A stretch of 64,000 nucleotides of DNA, taken from Curtobacterium luteum. Lineage in GTDB: Bacteria > Actinomycetota > Actinomycetes > Actinomycetales > Microbacteriaceae. Position numbers and translations under genes: made by a program. Position 1 is the stretch's first letter. Each line of letters opens with the position of its first letter. The stretch is taken from assembly GCF_014646995.1 (NCBI RefSeq), contig NZ_BMOI01000009.1, positions 62,001 through 126,000 on the forward strand, written 5' to 3'. The notes below the pieces were generated by a model. The model made no database searches. It had not been told where the DNA came from and saw nothing but the letters and a program-made list of their open reading frames with translations. This document shows positions 9,138 to 20,382 of this stretch, piece by piece.

Positions 9138-9207
9138 GCGCCTCGTGCCGGGCGCCTCGTGCCGGGCGCCTCGTGCCGGGCGCCTCGTGCCGGGTGCCTC
9201 GCGCCGG
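9138..9207. repeat. Five tandem copies of a 14-bp unit
   Basis: GCGCCTCGTGCCGG is repeated at 9138, 9152, 9166 and 9180 without change, then once more at 9194 with two changes. It fills most of the convergent gap between ackA and the SDR gene. Confidence 0.9.
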
Positions 9208-9208
9208 G

Positions 9209-9883
9209 TCAGCCGAGCGCGGCCAGCGCGGCCGGGATCGGCGTGTTGCCGCTCGTGACCTCGAACTGCACGCCGACCGCGAGGTCGTCGACGAGCGCGT
9301 GCAGCACCAGGGCCGCGACGTCCGCGCGGGGGATCGTGCCGCGCGGGACGGTGCGACCGACGTCGACGGTGCCCTGTGGCGGGGTGTCGAGGAGGCCGCC
9401 CGGCCGGATGATCGTCCACCGGAGGTTGCGGGCGCGGATGTTCGCGTCCGCCTCCGCCTTCGCGCGCAGGTAGACCTGGAACACGTCGGCGTCGCTGTGC
9501 GCGGGCACGACGGCACGCTCCGCGTCGTAGGAGTCCGCCGCCATCGCGGAGATCATCACGTACCGCTGGACGCCCAGGCGCTCCGCTGCGTCGGCGAGCA
9601 GCAGTGCGGCATCGCGGTCGACCGTGAGCTTCCGCTCCGCGCCGCTGTTCGGACCGGCGCCGGCGGCGAAGACGACCGCGTCGATGCCGCGGAGGCGCAG
9701 GGCGAGCTCGTCGTCGTCGAGCTGCTCGAGGTCGGCCACGAGTGCGGTCGCGCCCTGCTGCTCGACGTCCGGCACGTGTGCGGGGTTCCGGACGATCGAG
9801 ACGGCGTCGTGTCCGGCATCGGTGAGCTGACGGGCGAGGAGGAGGGCGATCTGCCCGTGGCCTCCGGCGATGGCGATCTTCAT
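9209..9883 (-). CDS. NAD(P)-binding oxidoreductase, atypical SDR (NmrA-like)
   Basis: A 224-aa Rossmann protein with the nucleotide motif GGHGQIA at residues 7-13, an FAAGAGPNSGAE segment, and the RWTIIRPGGLLDTPP stretch of the SDR a5 / NAD(P)H-binding group, which often lacks the classical YxxxK. Its end touches the 14-bp tandem repeat. A CAGTAT hexamer 7 nt before the ATG is a weak leaderless promoter. It is divergent from the SRP RNA gene. The substrate is unknown. Confidence 0.85.
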   Translation of the reverse strand: MKIAIAGGHGQIALLLARQLTDAGHDAVSIVRNPAHVPDVEQQGATALVADLEQLDDDELALRLRGIDAVVFAAGAGPNSGAERKLTVDRDAALLLADAAERLGVQRYVMISAMAADSYDAERAVVPAHSDADVFQVYLRAKAEADANIRARNLRWTIIRPGGLLDTPPQGTVDVGRTVPRGTIPRADVAALVLHALVDDLAVGVQFEVTSGNTPIPAALAALG

Positions 9884-9910
9884 GTGTCCGATACTGCCCG
9901 TCGCTTCCGG

Positions 9911-9916
9911 TATACT
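9911..9916 (+). promoter_or_regulatory. -10 TATACT of the SRP RNA gene
   Basis: TATACT is the strongest -10 match in the neighbourhood and sits about 7 nt before the first paired base of the RNA. Confidence 0.65.
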
Positions 9917-9921
9917 TCCGG

Positions 9922-10011
9922 AGGCTCCTCACGTGACGCCATCCAGGCCAACTCCCCCAGGGCGGAAACGCAGCAAGGGTAACCGGGCTCTGGCGGGTGC
10001 GTGAGGAGTCT
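9922..10011 (+). ncRNA. ffs: Signal recognition particle RNA (small bacterial 4.5S type)
   Basis: The ends GGCTCCTCACG (9923-9933) and CGTGAGGAGTC (10000-10010) pair. The apical part holds the helix-8 signature with GGAAAC and GCAGCAAGGGTA, the Ffh-binding internal loops. Length is about 90 nt. The location just upstream of dnaX is the usual actinobacterial position. Confidence 0.9.
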
Positions 10012-10076
10012 TCTCGTGTCCGGGGCGACCTGCGACCGGACCTGTGGACACGGCTGGTGGTGTCGGCGGTGCCGAC

Positions 10077-10082
10077 TACCCT
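10077..10082 (+). promoter_or_regulatory. -10 TACCCT, leaderless promoter of dnaX
   Basis: TACCCT is followed by 7 nt and the GTG at 10090, giving dnaX its own promoter downstream of ffs. Confidence 0.55.
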
Positions 10083-10089
10083 TGGGGGC

Positions 10090-12939
10090 GTGGTCACCGC
10101 CCTGTATCGCCGTTACCGGCCCGAGAACTTCGCCGAGCTGATCGGGCAGTCCCAGGTCACCGATCCGCTGCGCACCGCGCTGCGGACGAACCGGGTCAAC
10201 CACGCCTACCTGTTCAGCGGCCCGCGCGGCTGTGGCAAGACGACGTCGGCGCGCATCCTCGCGCGCTGCCTGAACTGCGCCGAGGGACCCACGGACACGC
10301 CCTGCGGCGTGTGCCCGAGCTGCGTCGAGCTCGCGCGCGGCGGCAGCGGCTCGCTCGACGTGATCGAGATCGACGCGGCGAGCCACAACGGCGTCGACGA
10401 CGCCCGTGACCTCCGCGACCGCGCCGTCTTCGCGCCCGCTCGTGACCGCTACAAGATCTTCATCCTCGACGAGGCCCACATGGTCACGCCGCAGGGGTTC
10501 AACGCCCTGCTCAAGCTCGTCGAGGAGCCGCCCGAGCACGTCAAGTTCATCTTCGCGACGACCGAGCCCGAGAAGGTCATCGGCACCATCCGGTCGCGCA
10601 CCCACCACTACCCGTTCCGGCTCGTGCCGCCGGCGGCGATGCTCGAGTACGTCGAGCAGCTGTGCCAGCAGGAGTCCGTCGCGGTCGCGCCGGGCGTGCT
10701 GCCGCTCGTCGTCCGGGCCGGCGGCGGTTCCGTCCGCGACACCCTCTCCCTGCTCGACCAGCTCATCGCCGGGAGCGAGGACGGCGCGATCGCCTACGAG
10801 CGGGCCGTCGCGCTGCTCGGCTACACCGACGCCGCGCTGCTCGACGACGTCGTCGACGCGCTCGCCGTGGCCGACCCGGCATCGGCGTTCGCCGCGGTCG
10901 ACCGCGTGGTGCAGACCGGGCAGGATCCGCGGCGCTTCGTGGAGGACCTGCTCGAGCGCCTCCGCGACCTCATCGTCGTCGCGGCCACGAACGAGAGCGC
11001 CGCGGCCGTGCTCCGCGGAGTGTCGCCGGAAGAGCTCGACACCATGAGTCGGCAGGCCGGCGTGTTCGGTGCCACGGGCCTCTCGCGTGCGGCCGACATC
11101 GCGAACCGGGCGCTGACCGAGATGACCGGCGCGACCTCGCCTCGGCTGCACCTCGAGCTCATGACCGCGCGCATCCTCGTGCCCGAAGCCGACGACAGCC
11201 AGCGCGGAGCACTCGCCCGCGTCGAGCGACTCGAGCGTCGCGTCGGGGTCGGCGACGCCGGTGGGCACCAGGCGGAGCCCGTCCGAGCCGCTCCGGCCTC
11301 CACCGGGACGCCCCGGGCGGCCGCTCCCGCGACGGGTCCGGCGACCCAGGCGACCCCGGCCGCAGCGACCGAGCGGACCGCATCGGCGGCAACGGCTGCT
11401 GCCCCGGCCACGACGGGTGCCACCGCGGCCACACCGAACCGGGACGTTGCGGCCCCCACGCCCGCGTCCGAGCCCGCAGTCGACCCCGCCTCCACGGTCC
11501 GTGACGCCACCGCGTCCTGGGCCGCCGCCGTGCCGAGTGCACCGGCTCCCGAGCCCGAGCAGACGCCGTCGGCTCCGCAGTCGGGCGAGCGTCCGACGGC
11601 TCCGGTGAGTTCCTCGTCCACCGGGCAGGGCACCGCCGTCGGCGACGAGCCGGCCGTGCAGCCCGTCGGTGTCGTCGGCTTCCAGCAGATGCGTGATGCG
11701 TGGCCGCAGGTGGTCGAGCACGTCCAGCGTGCGAAGCGTTCGGCGTGGTCGGTCGTGGTGACGGCGCAGGTGACCGCGTTGCGCGACGACGTGCTCACGC
11801 TCACGTTCCCGAGCCAGCAGGACGTCGCGTCGTTCAAGGAGATGTCCGACCCGTCGGCGAGCGTGAGCGAACTGCTCCGCGCGGCGATCCTCGACGTCCT
11901 CGGGATCCGCGTGAAGTTCGTGGCGCGTGGGCCGGCCGCGGCCGGGGCGCCGGTGGCGAGCACGCGGCAGGCACCGGCGCAGCGGCAGGCGACCCAGCCG
12001 CAGGGCACGCCGCCGCAGAGCACGTCGCCGCAGGGCACGCAGCCGCAGGGCACCCAGCAGCCGGACGCGCGGCAGTCGCCCTCGCAGCAGCAGCCGCGCA
12101 CCCAGCAGCAGGCTCCGGCACCCCAGACGTCCGGACAGCCGGACCGCTCGGCAGCGCCCGCCCGGTCGTCCGGCCAGCAAGCAGCGAGCACGCCGGCGCC
12201 GGATTCCGGAGCCCCCGTCACGGAATGGGCCGTGGCCACCATCCCGACCGGCGACCCGACGGCCGGGGCGGTCCCCGAGTCCATCGAGCCCACGTGGGCC
12301 GCGCCCTTCGGCCAGACCGAACCCGGCGCCACCGTGGCCCCCGCCGAGCCCCAGCGTCCGGCCGACCCCGCGATCGACGCCGCCCTCGCCGCGCAGCTCC
12401 GTCCCGCGTCGTCGTTCTCGGCCCCGTCGCCGACCGCGGCACCGGCGACGACCTCCGCTCTCGAGGCGCCCTCGGCCGGCACGACGACGCCGACTCCGGC
12501 CGCCGCACCGACTCCGGCCGCCGCACCGACTCCCGCCGCCGCACCGACTCCCGCCGCCGCACCGGCAACGGCACCGGCAACGGCACCGGCCGTCGCGCCG
12601 GCTCCGGGACCGTCGGCCGACGTCCCGGTCGACGACTACCCGCTCGACGACGAGCCGTACGACGACGGCGCGCCGTTCCCCGACCCCGGGTACGGGAAGT
12701 CCGGTGCGGCTCCGAGCGCCGACACCGACCCGAACGGCAACGCCCCGGCGACCGGCAGCGCCGCACCTCCTGCGCCACGGACCGGAGTCGCGCCCCGGAC
12801 CGCAGCCGCGCCCCGGATGGCGCCCGCGCCGCAGGTCCGTCGCACCGCCGTCGCGGGACGCTACGGTGAGGCCGTCGTCCGTGAGATCCTCGGCGCCCAG
12901 TTCATCGAGGAGACCGCGCTCCACGAGGACGGTGCCTGA
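10090..12939 (+). CDS. dnaX: DNA polymerase III subunits gamma/tau
   Basis: A 949-aa clamp-loader ATPase. The first 370 residues carry Walker A ([11 protein letters not shown]), a cysteine cluster with CGVCPSC for zinc, Walker B (FILDEAHM) and the arginine-finger segment [11 protein letters not shown]. Beyond that is an exceptionally long alanine/proline/glutamine-rich region (about residues 395-900) broken by a short folded block near 515-600 and ending in a conserved-looking [17 protein letters not shown] tail. Typical homologues are clearly shorter. The GTG at 10090 fits a leaderless start. recR overlaps its stop codon. Confidence 0.93.
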   Translation: MVTALYRRYRPENFAELIGQSQVTDPLRTALRTNRVNHAYLFSGPRGCGKTTSARILARCLNCAEGPTDTPCGVCPSCVELARGGSGSLDVIEIDAASHNGVDDARDLRDRAVFAPARDRYKIFILDEAHMVTPQGFNALLKLVEEPPEHVKFIFATTEPEKVIGTIRSRTHHYPFRLVPPAAMLEYVEQLCQQESVAVAPGVLPLVVRAGGGSVRDTLSLLDQLIAGSEDGAIAYERAVALLGYTDAALLDDVVDALAVADPASAFAAVDRVVQTGQDPRRFVEDLLERLRDLIVVAATNESAAAVLRGVSPEELDTMSRQAGVFGATGLSRAADIANRALTEMTGATSPRLHLELMTARILVPEADDSQRGALARVERLERRVGVGDAGGHQAEPVRAAPASTGTPRAAAPATGPATQATPAAATERTASAATAAAPATTGATAATPNRDVAAPTPASEPAVDPASTVRDATASWAAAVPSAPAPEPEQTPSAPQSGERPTAPVSSSSTGQGTAVGDEPAVQPVGVVGFQQMRDAWPQVVEHVQRAKRSAWSVVVTAQVTALRDDVLTLTFPSQQDVASFKEMSDPSASVSELLRAAILDVLGIRVKFVARGPAAAGAPVASTRQAPAQRQATQPQGTPPQSTSPQGTQPQGTQQPDARQSPSQQQPRTQQQAPAPQTSGQPDRSAAPARSSGQQAASTPAPDSGAPVTEWAVATIPTGDPTAGAVPESIEPTWAAPFGQTEPGATVAPAEPQRPADPAIDAALAAQLRPASSFSAPSPTAAPATTSALEAPSAGTTTPTPAAAPTPAAAPTPAAAPTPAAAPATAPATAPAVAPAPGPSADVPVDDYPLDDEPYDDGAPFPDPGYGKSGAAPSADTDPNGNAPATGSAAPPAPRTGVAPRTAAAPRMAPAPQVRRTAVAGRYGEAVVREILGAQFIEETALHEDGA
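12486..12590 (+). repeat. In-frame tandem repeat within dnaX (PTPAA units)
   Basis: A 15-bp unit encoding roughly PTPAA is repeated about five times, followed by two GCACCGGCAACG units. It lies in the disordered linker of dnaX and is likely length-variable between strains. Confidence 0.8.
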
Positions 12940-13538
12940 TGTACGACGGCATCGTGCAGGACCTCATCGACGAGTTCGGGCGACTCCCGGGCATCGGCCC
13001 CAAGTCGGCGCAGCGGATCGCCTTCCACATCCTCCAGACCGAGTCCTTCGACCCGACGCGACTCTCCGAGCTCCTCGCGGACGTCAAGGAGAAGGTCCGG
13101 TTCTGCGAGGTGTGCGGCAACGTCACCGAATCGGAGCGCTGCAGCATCTGCCGCGACCCGCGTCGCTCGCCGACCGTGATCTGCGTGGTGGAAGAGGCCA
13201 AGGACGTCGCCGCGATCGAGCGGACCCGGGAGTTCCGTGGTCTGTACCACGTCCTGGGCGGCGCGATCAGTCCGATCGACGGCGTCGGGCCGGACGACCT
13301 CCGCATCCAGCAGCTCATGACCCGGCTCGCCGACGGCACCGTGGACGAGGTCATCATCGCCACCGACCCGAACCTCGAGGGCGAAGCGACCGCGACGTAC
13401 CTCAGTCGGCTGCTCGTCCCGATGGGCATCCGGACGACACGGCTCGCGTCGGGCCTGCCGGTCGGTGGTGACCTGGAGTACGCGGACGAGGTCACCCTGG
13501 GGCGTGCCTTCGAAGGGCGTCGGCTGGTCGGCGGCTGA
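12939..13538 (+). CDS. recR: Recombination protein RecR
   Basis: A 199-aa protein of full family length that acts with RecF/RecO in loading RecA at gaps. It has an N-terminal helix-hairpin-helix ([15 protein letters not shown]), a four-cysteine zinc finger (CEVC...CSIC, about residues 53-69) and a Toprim domain to about residue 170. The ATG shares a base with the dnaX TGA (TGATG), so translation is coupled. In many bacteria ybaB lies between dnaX and recR; here there is no room for it. Confidence 0.95.
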   Translation: MYDGIVQDLIDEFGRLPGIGPKSAQRIAFHILQTESFDPTRLSELLADVKEKVRFCEVCGNVTESERCSICRDPRRSPTVICVVEEAKDVAAIERTREFRGLYHVLGGAISPIDGVGPDDLRIQQLMTRLADGTVDEVIIATDPNLEGEATATYLSRLLVPMGIRTTRLASGLPVGGDLEYADEVTLGRAFEGRRLVGG

Positions 13539-13568
13539 CCGAGTCCGGCGGCTGCGCCGGACCGGGCA

Positions 13569-13660
13569 CGCTGACGCACCGAGCCGGCCTGCCGGAACCT
13601 GCCCGCTGACGCACCGAGCCGGCCTGCCGGAACCTGCCCGCTGTCGCACCGAGCCGGCCG
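13569..13660. repeat. 35-bp tandem repeat, about 2.7 copies
   Basis: Copies start at 13569, 13604 and 13639 with CGCTGACGCACCGAGCCGGC, the third differing by one base before it decays. It occupies the recR-lysC spacer. Confidence 0.85.
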
Positions 13661-13750
13661 CGCTGGCCCCACAGCCCGGTCGCGCCCCGGCGGCCACGCA
13701 GGATCATTGCGTCGGCCCCCGCTCGGACGCAACATCCCGGAAACACCCTC

Positions 13751-13756
13751 TACGAT
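13751..13756 (+). promoter_or_regulatory. -10 TACGAT of the lysC-asd operon
   Basis: TACGAT predicts initiation near 13764 and a leader of about 45 nt containing CAGGAG before the lysC GTG. The leader is too short for a lysine riboswitch. Confidence 0.5.
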
Positions 13757-13808
13757 TGTCGGAACCGCGCGGTCAGCGCGACCGCCCCGTCCCCAGGAGT
13801 ACCAACCC

Positions 13809-16156
<2,348 letters not shown>

Positions 16157-16186
16157 CGGAACCCGGCCCGGTCCCGACCACCGGAC

Positions 16187-16228
16187 GGACGGGAGGCCCG
16201 TGGCGGCGCCGCCACGGGCCTCCCGTCC
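16187..16228. terminator. Perfect 42-bp palindrome, GGAGGC family, after asd
   Basis: Two 21-bp perfect arms beginning GGACGGGAGGCCCGTGGCGG end the lysC-asd unit. No T-tract follows. Confidence 0.75.
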
Positions 16229-16262
16229 GGCCGGCGGGCACCTGGTTCACACCACACCGCAG

Positions 16263-16268
16263 TAGGAT
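16263..16268 (+). promoter_or_regulatory. -10 TAGGAT, leaderless promoter of mqo
   Basis: TAGGAT lies exactly 6 nt before the GTG at 16275 and no ribosome site precedes the start. Confidence 0.6.
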
Positions 16269-16274
16269 CGACGG

Positions 16275-17762
16275 GTGGCAGTGAAGCAGGTGGACCCGAT
16301 CGACGTCGTCCTGGTCGGGGGTGGCATCATGAGCGCCACGCTCGGCGCCATCATCCACCGGCTGGAGCCGGACTGGCGGATCCGCGTGTACGAGCGCCTG
16401 GGCAGTGTCGCGCAGGAGTCCTCGAACCCGTGGAACAACGCGGGGACCGGGCATTCCGCGCTCTGCGAGCTGAACTACACGCCGGAGCTCGCCGACGGGC
16501 GCGTCGACATCGCGAAGGCCGTCGGGGTCAACGAGCAGTTCCAGGTGTCGCGGCAGTTCTGGTCGTTCCTGGTCGAGTCCGGTGCGCTCCCGGAGCCGTC
16601 GAACTTCATCAACCCGACCCCGCACATCTCCTTCGTGTGGGGAGCCGAGAACGTCGAGTACATGCGCAAGCGGTACGAGGCCCTCAAGGACCACCCCCTG
16701 TTCGCCGGCATCGAGTACTCCGACGACCCGGCTCGGATCCGGCGGTGGGCGCCCGCGCTGATCCCCGGCCGCAAGAAGGACCAGCCGATCGCCGCGACCT
16801 ACTCCGCCGCGGGCTCCGACGTGGACTTCGGCTCGTTGACGCGCCAGCTCTTCGATCAGCTCGAGATCGACGGCGTCGAGTTCGAGTCCTCGCACCAGGT
16901 CACGAACGTCACCCGGTCGAAGATCAGCGAGGGGTGGGTGCTCGACGTCCGGAACGAGATCGGGCGGTCGAAGCAGCGGCTCGCGGCGAAGTTCGTGTTC
17001 GTGGGCGCCGGCGGCGGAGCACTGCACCTGCTGCAGAAGTCGGGGATCCCGGAGATCCGCGGGTACGGCGGCTTCCCCGTGTCGGGTGAGTTCCTCCGCA
17101 CCGACGATCCCGAGGTCGTGCAGAAGCACGCGGCGAAGGTCTACGGGAAGGCGAGCGTCGGTGCGCCGCCGATGTCGGTCCCGCACCTCGACACCCGGAT
17201 CGTGGACGGCAAGGCCTCCCTAATGTTCGGGCCGTACGCCGGGTTCAGCCCGAAGTTCCTGAAGCAGGGCTCCGTGCTCGACCTGTTCAAGAGCATCCGG
17301 CCGCACAACCTCCGACCGATGCTGAGCGTCGCGTTCTCGAACTTCGACCTCGTCCGCTACCTCGTCGGGCAGCTGCTCGCGTCGAAGCAGACGAAGTTCG
17401 ACGCGCTGCGCGACTTCATGCCCGCCGCGGAGCCGGGGGACTGGCACCGGATCACGGCGGGTCAGCGCGTGCAGGTCATCAAGCCCGACGCCGACAAGGG
17501 CGGCATCCTGCAGTTCGGCACCGAGGTCATCACGGCCGCGGACGGGTCGATCGCGGGACTCCTCGGCGCGAGCCCGGGAGCGTCGACGGCGGTGCCGATC
17601 ATGCTCAAGCTGCTCGAACGCTGCTTCCCCGACCGCTGGGCCGGCTGGCAGGGCACCGTCCGGCAGATGGTCCCGACGTACGGACAGGACCTCGGCGACG
17701 ACCCGGCGCTGGCTGACCAGACCCTCGAGCGCACCGCGAAGGTCCTCGGCCTGCACCACTGA
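16275..17762 (+). CDS. mqo: Malate:quinone oxidoreductase
   Basis: A 495-aa membrane-associated FAD enzyme that oxidises malate to oxaloacetate and passes electrons to quinone. The FAD fingerprint VVLVGGGIMSATLG is at residues 11-24 and the SSNPWNNAGTGHSALCELNY signature follows near 50. Length matches the family. The GTG start is set by the 6-nt spacing from the -10 hexamer. With sdh further along the window it completes quinone-linked TCA steps. Confidence 0.95.
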   Translation: MAVKQVDPIDVVLVGGGIMSATLGAIIHRLEPDWRIRVYERLGSVAQESSNPWNNAGTGHSALCELNYTPELADGRVDIAKAVGVNEQFQVSRQFWSFLVESGALPEPSNFINPTPHISFVWGAENVEYMRKRYEALKDHPLFAGIEYSDDPARIRRWAPALIPGRKKDQPIAATYSAAGSDVDFGSLTRQLFDQLEIDGVEFESSHQVTNVTRSKISEGWVLDVRNEIGRSKQRLAAKFVFVGAGGGALHLLQKSGIPEIRGYGGFPVSGEFLRTDDPEVVQKHAAKVYGKASVGAPPMSVPHLDTRIVDGKASLMFGPYAGFSPKFLKQGSVLDLFKSIRPHNLRPMLSVAFSNFDLVRYLVGQLLASKQTKFDALRDFMPAAEPGDWHRITAGQRVQVIKPDADKGGILQFGTEVITAADGSIAGLLGASPGASTAVPIMLKLLERCFPDRWAGWQGTVRQMVPTYGQDLGDDPALADQTLERTAKVLGLHH

Positions 17763-17775
17763 GACCGCTGCTCGC

Positions 17776-17804
17776 TTGCGGCGCGTTCGAACATGTGTTC
17801 GAAT
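17776..17804 (+). promoter_or_regulatory. Promoter with LexA (SOS) box for the radical-SAM gene
   Basis: TTCGAACATGTGTTCGAA at 17786-17803 is a perfect 18-bp palindrome that matches the actinobacterial SOS box (TCGAAC-N4-GTTCGA). A -35-like TTGCGG (17776-17781), a 17-bp spacer and a -10-like TCGAAT (17799-17804) bracket it. The -10 is 6 nt from the ATG at 17811, so the transcript would be leaderless and LexA would cover the core promoter. Confidence 0.8.
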
Positions 17805-17810
17805 GGCCGC

Positions 17811-18893
17811 ATGCGGTGGAGTGGACAGGCGATCGACGCGTCGGCGGACGACGCGCTCCCGGGCATGGAGTCGAACAGCGGCTTCGTCCGGAGCGTCACG
17901 ACGCCCGAGTTCGCGGGCGTGACGTTCCACGAGGTCCTGGCGAAGAGCGCCCTGAACCGGGTGCCGAGTGCGGACGGGGACGGCACGTACGGCTGGACCA
18001 TCAACCCGTACCGCGGCTGCAGTCACGCGTGCGTCTACTGCTTCGCCCGGCCGACCCACACCTACCTCGAGTTCGACGGCGGCGCCGACTTCGACCAGCA
18101 GATCGTGGTGAAGACGAACGTCGCGGACGTGCTCCGGCGCGAGCTCGCGAAGCGGACCTGGCAGGGGCACCCGGTGGCACTCGGGACGAACACCGACCCG
18201 TACCAGCGGGCTGAGGGCCGGTACCGGCTCATGCCCGGGGTGATCGAGGCATTGGCGGACTCGGGCACGCCGTTCAGCATCCTGACGAAGGGCACGCTGC
18301 TGCGGCGCGACCTCCCGCTGCTGGTGGCCGCTGCGGAACGCGTGCCGGTCGACCTCGCCATGTCGATCGCCGTGTACGACGACGACCTCCAGCAGTCCGT
18401 CGAGTCGGGCACGCCCGCGACCGCCGCCCGACTCGCCACCGTCCGGGCGATCCGCGACGCGGGGCTCGACTGTGCGGTGTTCCTCATGCCCGTCCTGCCG
18501 TACATCACCGACACGAAGGCGCACCTCGACGACGCCGTCGGTCGGGCCGTGGCTGCCGGCGCGACGAGCATCATGTACTCGGCACTGCACCTCCGGCCCG
18601 GCGTGAAGCCGTGGTGGTTCGCGTGGTTGCAGCGGAGCCGGCCGGACCTCGTCGAGCGGTACCGCGCGATGTACCTCGACAACACCTACGCACCGCGCGA
18701 CTACCGGCGGTGGCTGGGGGAGCGGATCAGGCCGATCCTGCGGGCGCACGGGGTCGGTCTCGGGGAGGTCGACCCCACGACCGGCTCGATGGGGCACAGC
18801 GTCGACCGCACGCGCGTGATGCCGTTGAAGCGTGCTGCACCGGACTTCTCCGAGCGGCGTACCGTGACCGGGACATCGCCGACGCTGTTCTGA
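17811..18893 (+). CDS. Radical SAM protein, Rv2578c / SplB-like family
   Basis: A 360-aa iron-sulphur enzyme. Cysteines 70, 74 and 77 form the CxxxCxxC cluster motif in YRGCSHACVYCF. The family is annotated Rv2578c-type radical SAM, distantly like spore photoproduct lyase; its reaction is unproven. The ATG at 17811 is chosen over one at 17793, which lies inside the LexA box. A DNA-damage role is inferred from the box. The gene stands alone between mqo and a two-component module. Confidence 0.88.
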   Translation: MRWSGQAIDASADDALPGMESNSGFVRSVTTPEFAGVTFHEVLAKSALNRVPSADGDGTYGWTINPYRGCSHACVYCFARPTHTYLEFDGGADFDQQIVVKTNVADVLRRELAKRTWQGHPVALGTNTDPYQRAEGRYRLMPGVIEALADSGTPFSILTKGTLLRRDLPLLVAAAERVPVDLAMSIAVYDDDLQQSVESGTPATAARLATVRAIRDAGLDCAVFLMPVLPYITDTKAHLDDAVGRAVAAGATSIMYSALHLRPGVKPWWFAWLQRSRPDLVERYRAMYLDNTYAPRDYRRWLGERIRPILRAHGVGLGEVDPTTGSMGHSVDRTRVMPLKRAAPDFSERRTVTGTSPTLF

Positions 18894-18938
18894 CGTCCGG
18901 TCCGCGTTCGGGGGACACCCGATGTCGGATCGGGCCGG

Positions 18939-18944
18939 TATCAT
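18939..18944 (+). promoter_or_regulatory. -10 TATCAT for the histidine kinase operon
   Basis: TATCAT predicts initiation near 18951, giving a 70-nt leader that contains the GGAAGGA ribosome site of the kinase. Confidence 0.4.
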
Positions 18945-19020
18945 CGGGCGGGTCGCTGTCGGCATCCCGATTCGGGGTACACCGGCGGTGGCGACACCTA
19001 CCCGGAAGGACGTCCCACCC

Positions 19021-20382
19021 GTGCTCGGCATCCCCACGCACCTCGCGCCACGCGTGAATGCCTGGTCGACGGTGCGCGCGTTCCACGCCGCCGCCGTGGG
19101 GTCGATCGTGGCGGCGGCGGTCGCGCTGCTGCTGCTCCGCGCGACCGAGCCCGGCGCGCAGGTGGTCGGGGCGGTGCTGGCGCTGGTGCCGATGCTGGCG
19201 ATGATCGGGCTCCACGTGCAGTTCGGCACATCGCGGTCCGCGGTGGCGTTCCTCGTCGTGGGCGGGACGTGCGTCTGGTGGTTCGCGACCGTCGTGCAGC
19301 GCGAGGTCGAGGTCCCCTGGGTGGCGTCCTTCGTGCTGTCCCTCGCGGTGATCCCGCTCGTCCTCGTCGGCGGTGCCGGTGCGGTGCCGGGTCGCGTGGT
19401 GGTCTGGTCGATCGGCGGCTTCGTGGTCGGCCGTGGTGCCGCCTTGCTCGCACTCGTCCAGACGGACGGGACCCCGCACCCCCTCGTCCTGGCGTGGGTG
19501 ACGCTGGCGTTCGTGGTGTCCCTCGTGCTCGTGACCAGCCGCGCCACCACCCGGTCCGCGCGGGTCCAGCCGGAACTCCTCCGGTCGGCGCGCGAGGAAC
19601 ACGTCTCCGCGTACCGCGCCGGTGTCGAGGCCGAGGCGGCGGCGATCCTGCACGACACCGTCCTCAACCACCTCGGTGCCATCGCCATCGCGCCGGACGG
19701 CCCGATGGACGAGCACCTCGCGCGCACGGTCGACGAGGACCTCGCGCTGCTCACGGAGCGCAAGTGGCTCGGAGCGTCGGGATCGGAGCCGCCCAGCCCG
19801 GCCGCCACGGGTTCCTCGGCCTTCGGCGCGATGCTCGACGCCGAGCGGACCCAGGGCCTCCACATCACGACGACCGGCGAGGCCCGGTCCCTCGAACGGC
19901 TCGACGACCGGACGCTCGACGCCGTCGTGCGGGCCGCCGGTCAGTGCCTGGCGAACGTCCGGAAGCACGCGGGCGTCGACGCGGCCGAGGTCAGCGTGTT
20001 CGACGACGGCGCCTCGTGCACGGTGATGGTCGTGGACGACGGGCGGGGCTTCGACGAGTCGGCGACGGGCGCGGACCGGATGGGCCTCCGCGGCTCGGTG
20101 CGGCAGCGCATCGAGCGCGTCGGCGGGTCCGTCCAGGTGTGGTCGTCGCCCGGCTCGGGCACGAGCGTGATGATGACCGTGCCGATGCCGACCCCGGTCG
20201 GCCGGGTCGGCGGGAGCGGGACACCCTCCGGCGACGTCGTGGCGTCCGGACGCGCGTCCGGCGGCCTCGTGTCGGGTGGTCTGGCGTCGGGCGGCGTCGC
20301 ATCCGGGGGCTCCGCAACCGGGGGCGACGCGTCGTTCCGGCCCCGCGGCATCGAGGACGACGAGCCGGAGCGTGCCCGGTGA
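19021..20382 (+). CDS. Membrane sensor histidine kinase (NarL-partner type)
   Basis: A 453-aa kinase. The N-terminal half has five or six hydrophobic segments and almost no extracytoplasmic loop. The dimerisation segment AAAILHDTVLNHLGAI (about residue 200) carries the HD phospho-acceptor of the HisKA_3 class. The ATPase part has an N-box (CLANVRKHAG), G1 (VVDDGRGFD) and G2 (GSGTSVMMTVP). After residue 395 comes a glycine/serine-rich tail of repeated ASGG units. The GTG at 19021 follows GGAAGGA. The next gene overlaps by GTGA, so the products are made together. The signal is unknown. Confidence 0.82.
   Translation: MLGIPTHLAPRVNAWSTVRAFHAAAVGSIVAAAVALLLLRATEPGAQVVGAVLALVPMLAMIGLHVQFGTSRSAVAFLVVGGTCVWWFATVVQREVEVPWVASFVLSLAVIPLVLVGGAGAVPGRVVVWSIGGFVVGRGAALLALVQTDGTPHPLVLAWVTLAFVVSLVLVTSRATTRSARVQPELLRSAREEHVSAYRAGVEAEAAAILHDTVLNHLGAIAIAPDGPMDEHLARTVDEDLALLTERKWLGASGSEPPSPAATGSSAFGAMLDAERTQGLHITTTGEARSLERLDDRTLDAVVRAAGQCLANVRKHAGVDAAEVSVFDDGASCTVMVVDDGRGFDESATGADRMGLRGSVRQRIERVGGSVQVWSSPGSGTSVMMTVPMPTPVGRVGGSGTPSGDVVASGRASGGLVSGGLASGGVASGGSATGGDASFRPRGIEDDEPERAR

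Noticed and set aside
9138..9207. CRISPR-like array
   Set aside because: The 14-bp units are directly adjacent with no spacers; the same holds for the other tandem repeats.
12900..12945. A ybaB/ebfC gene between dnaX and recR
   Set aside because: The dnaX stop and recR start overlap (TGATG); there is no space for it.
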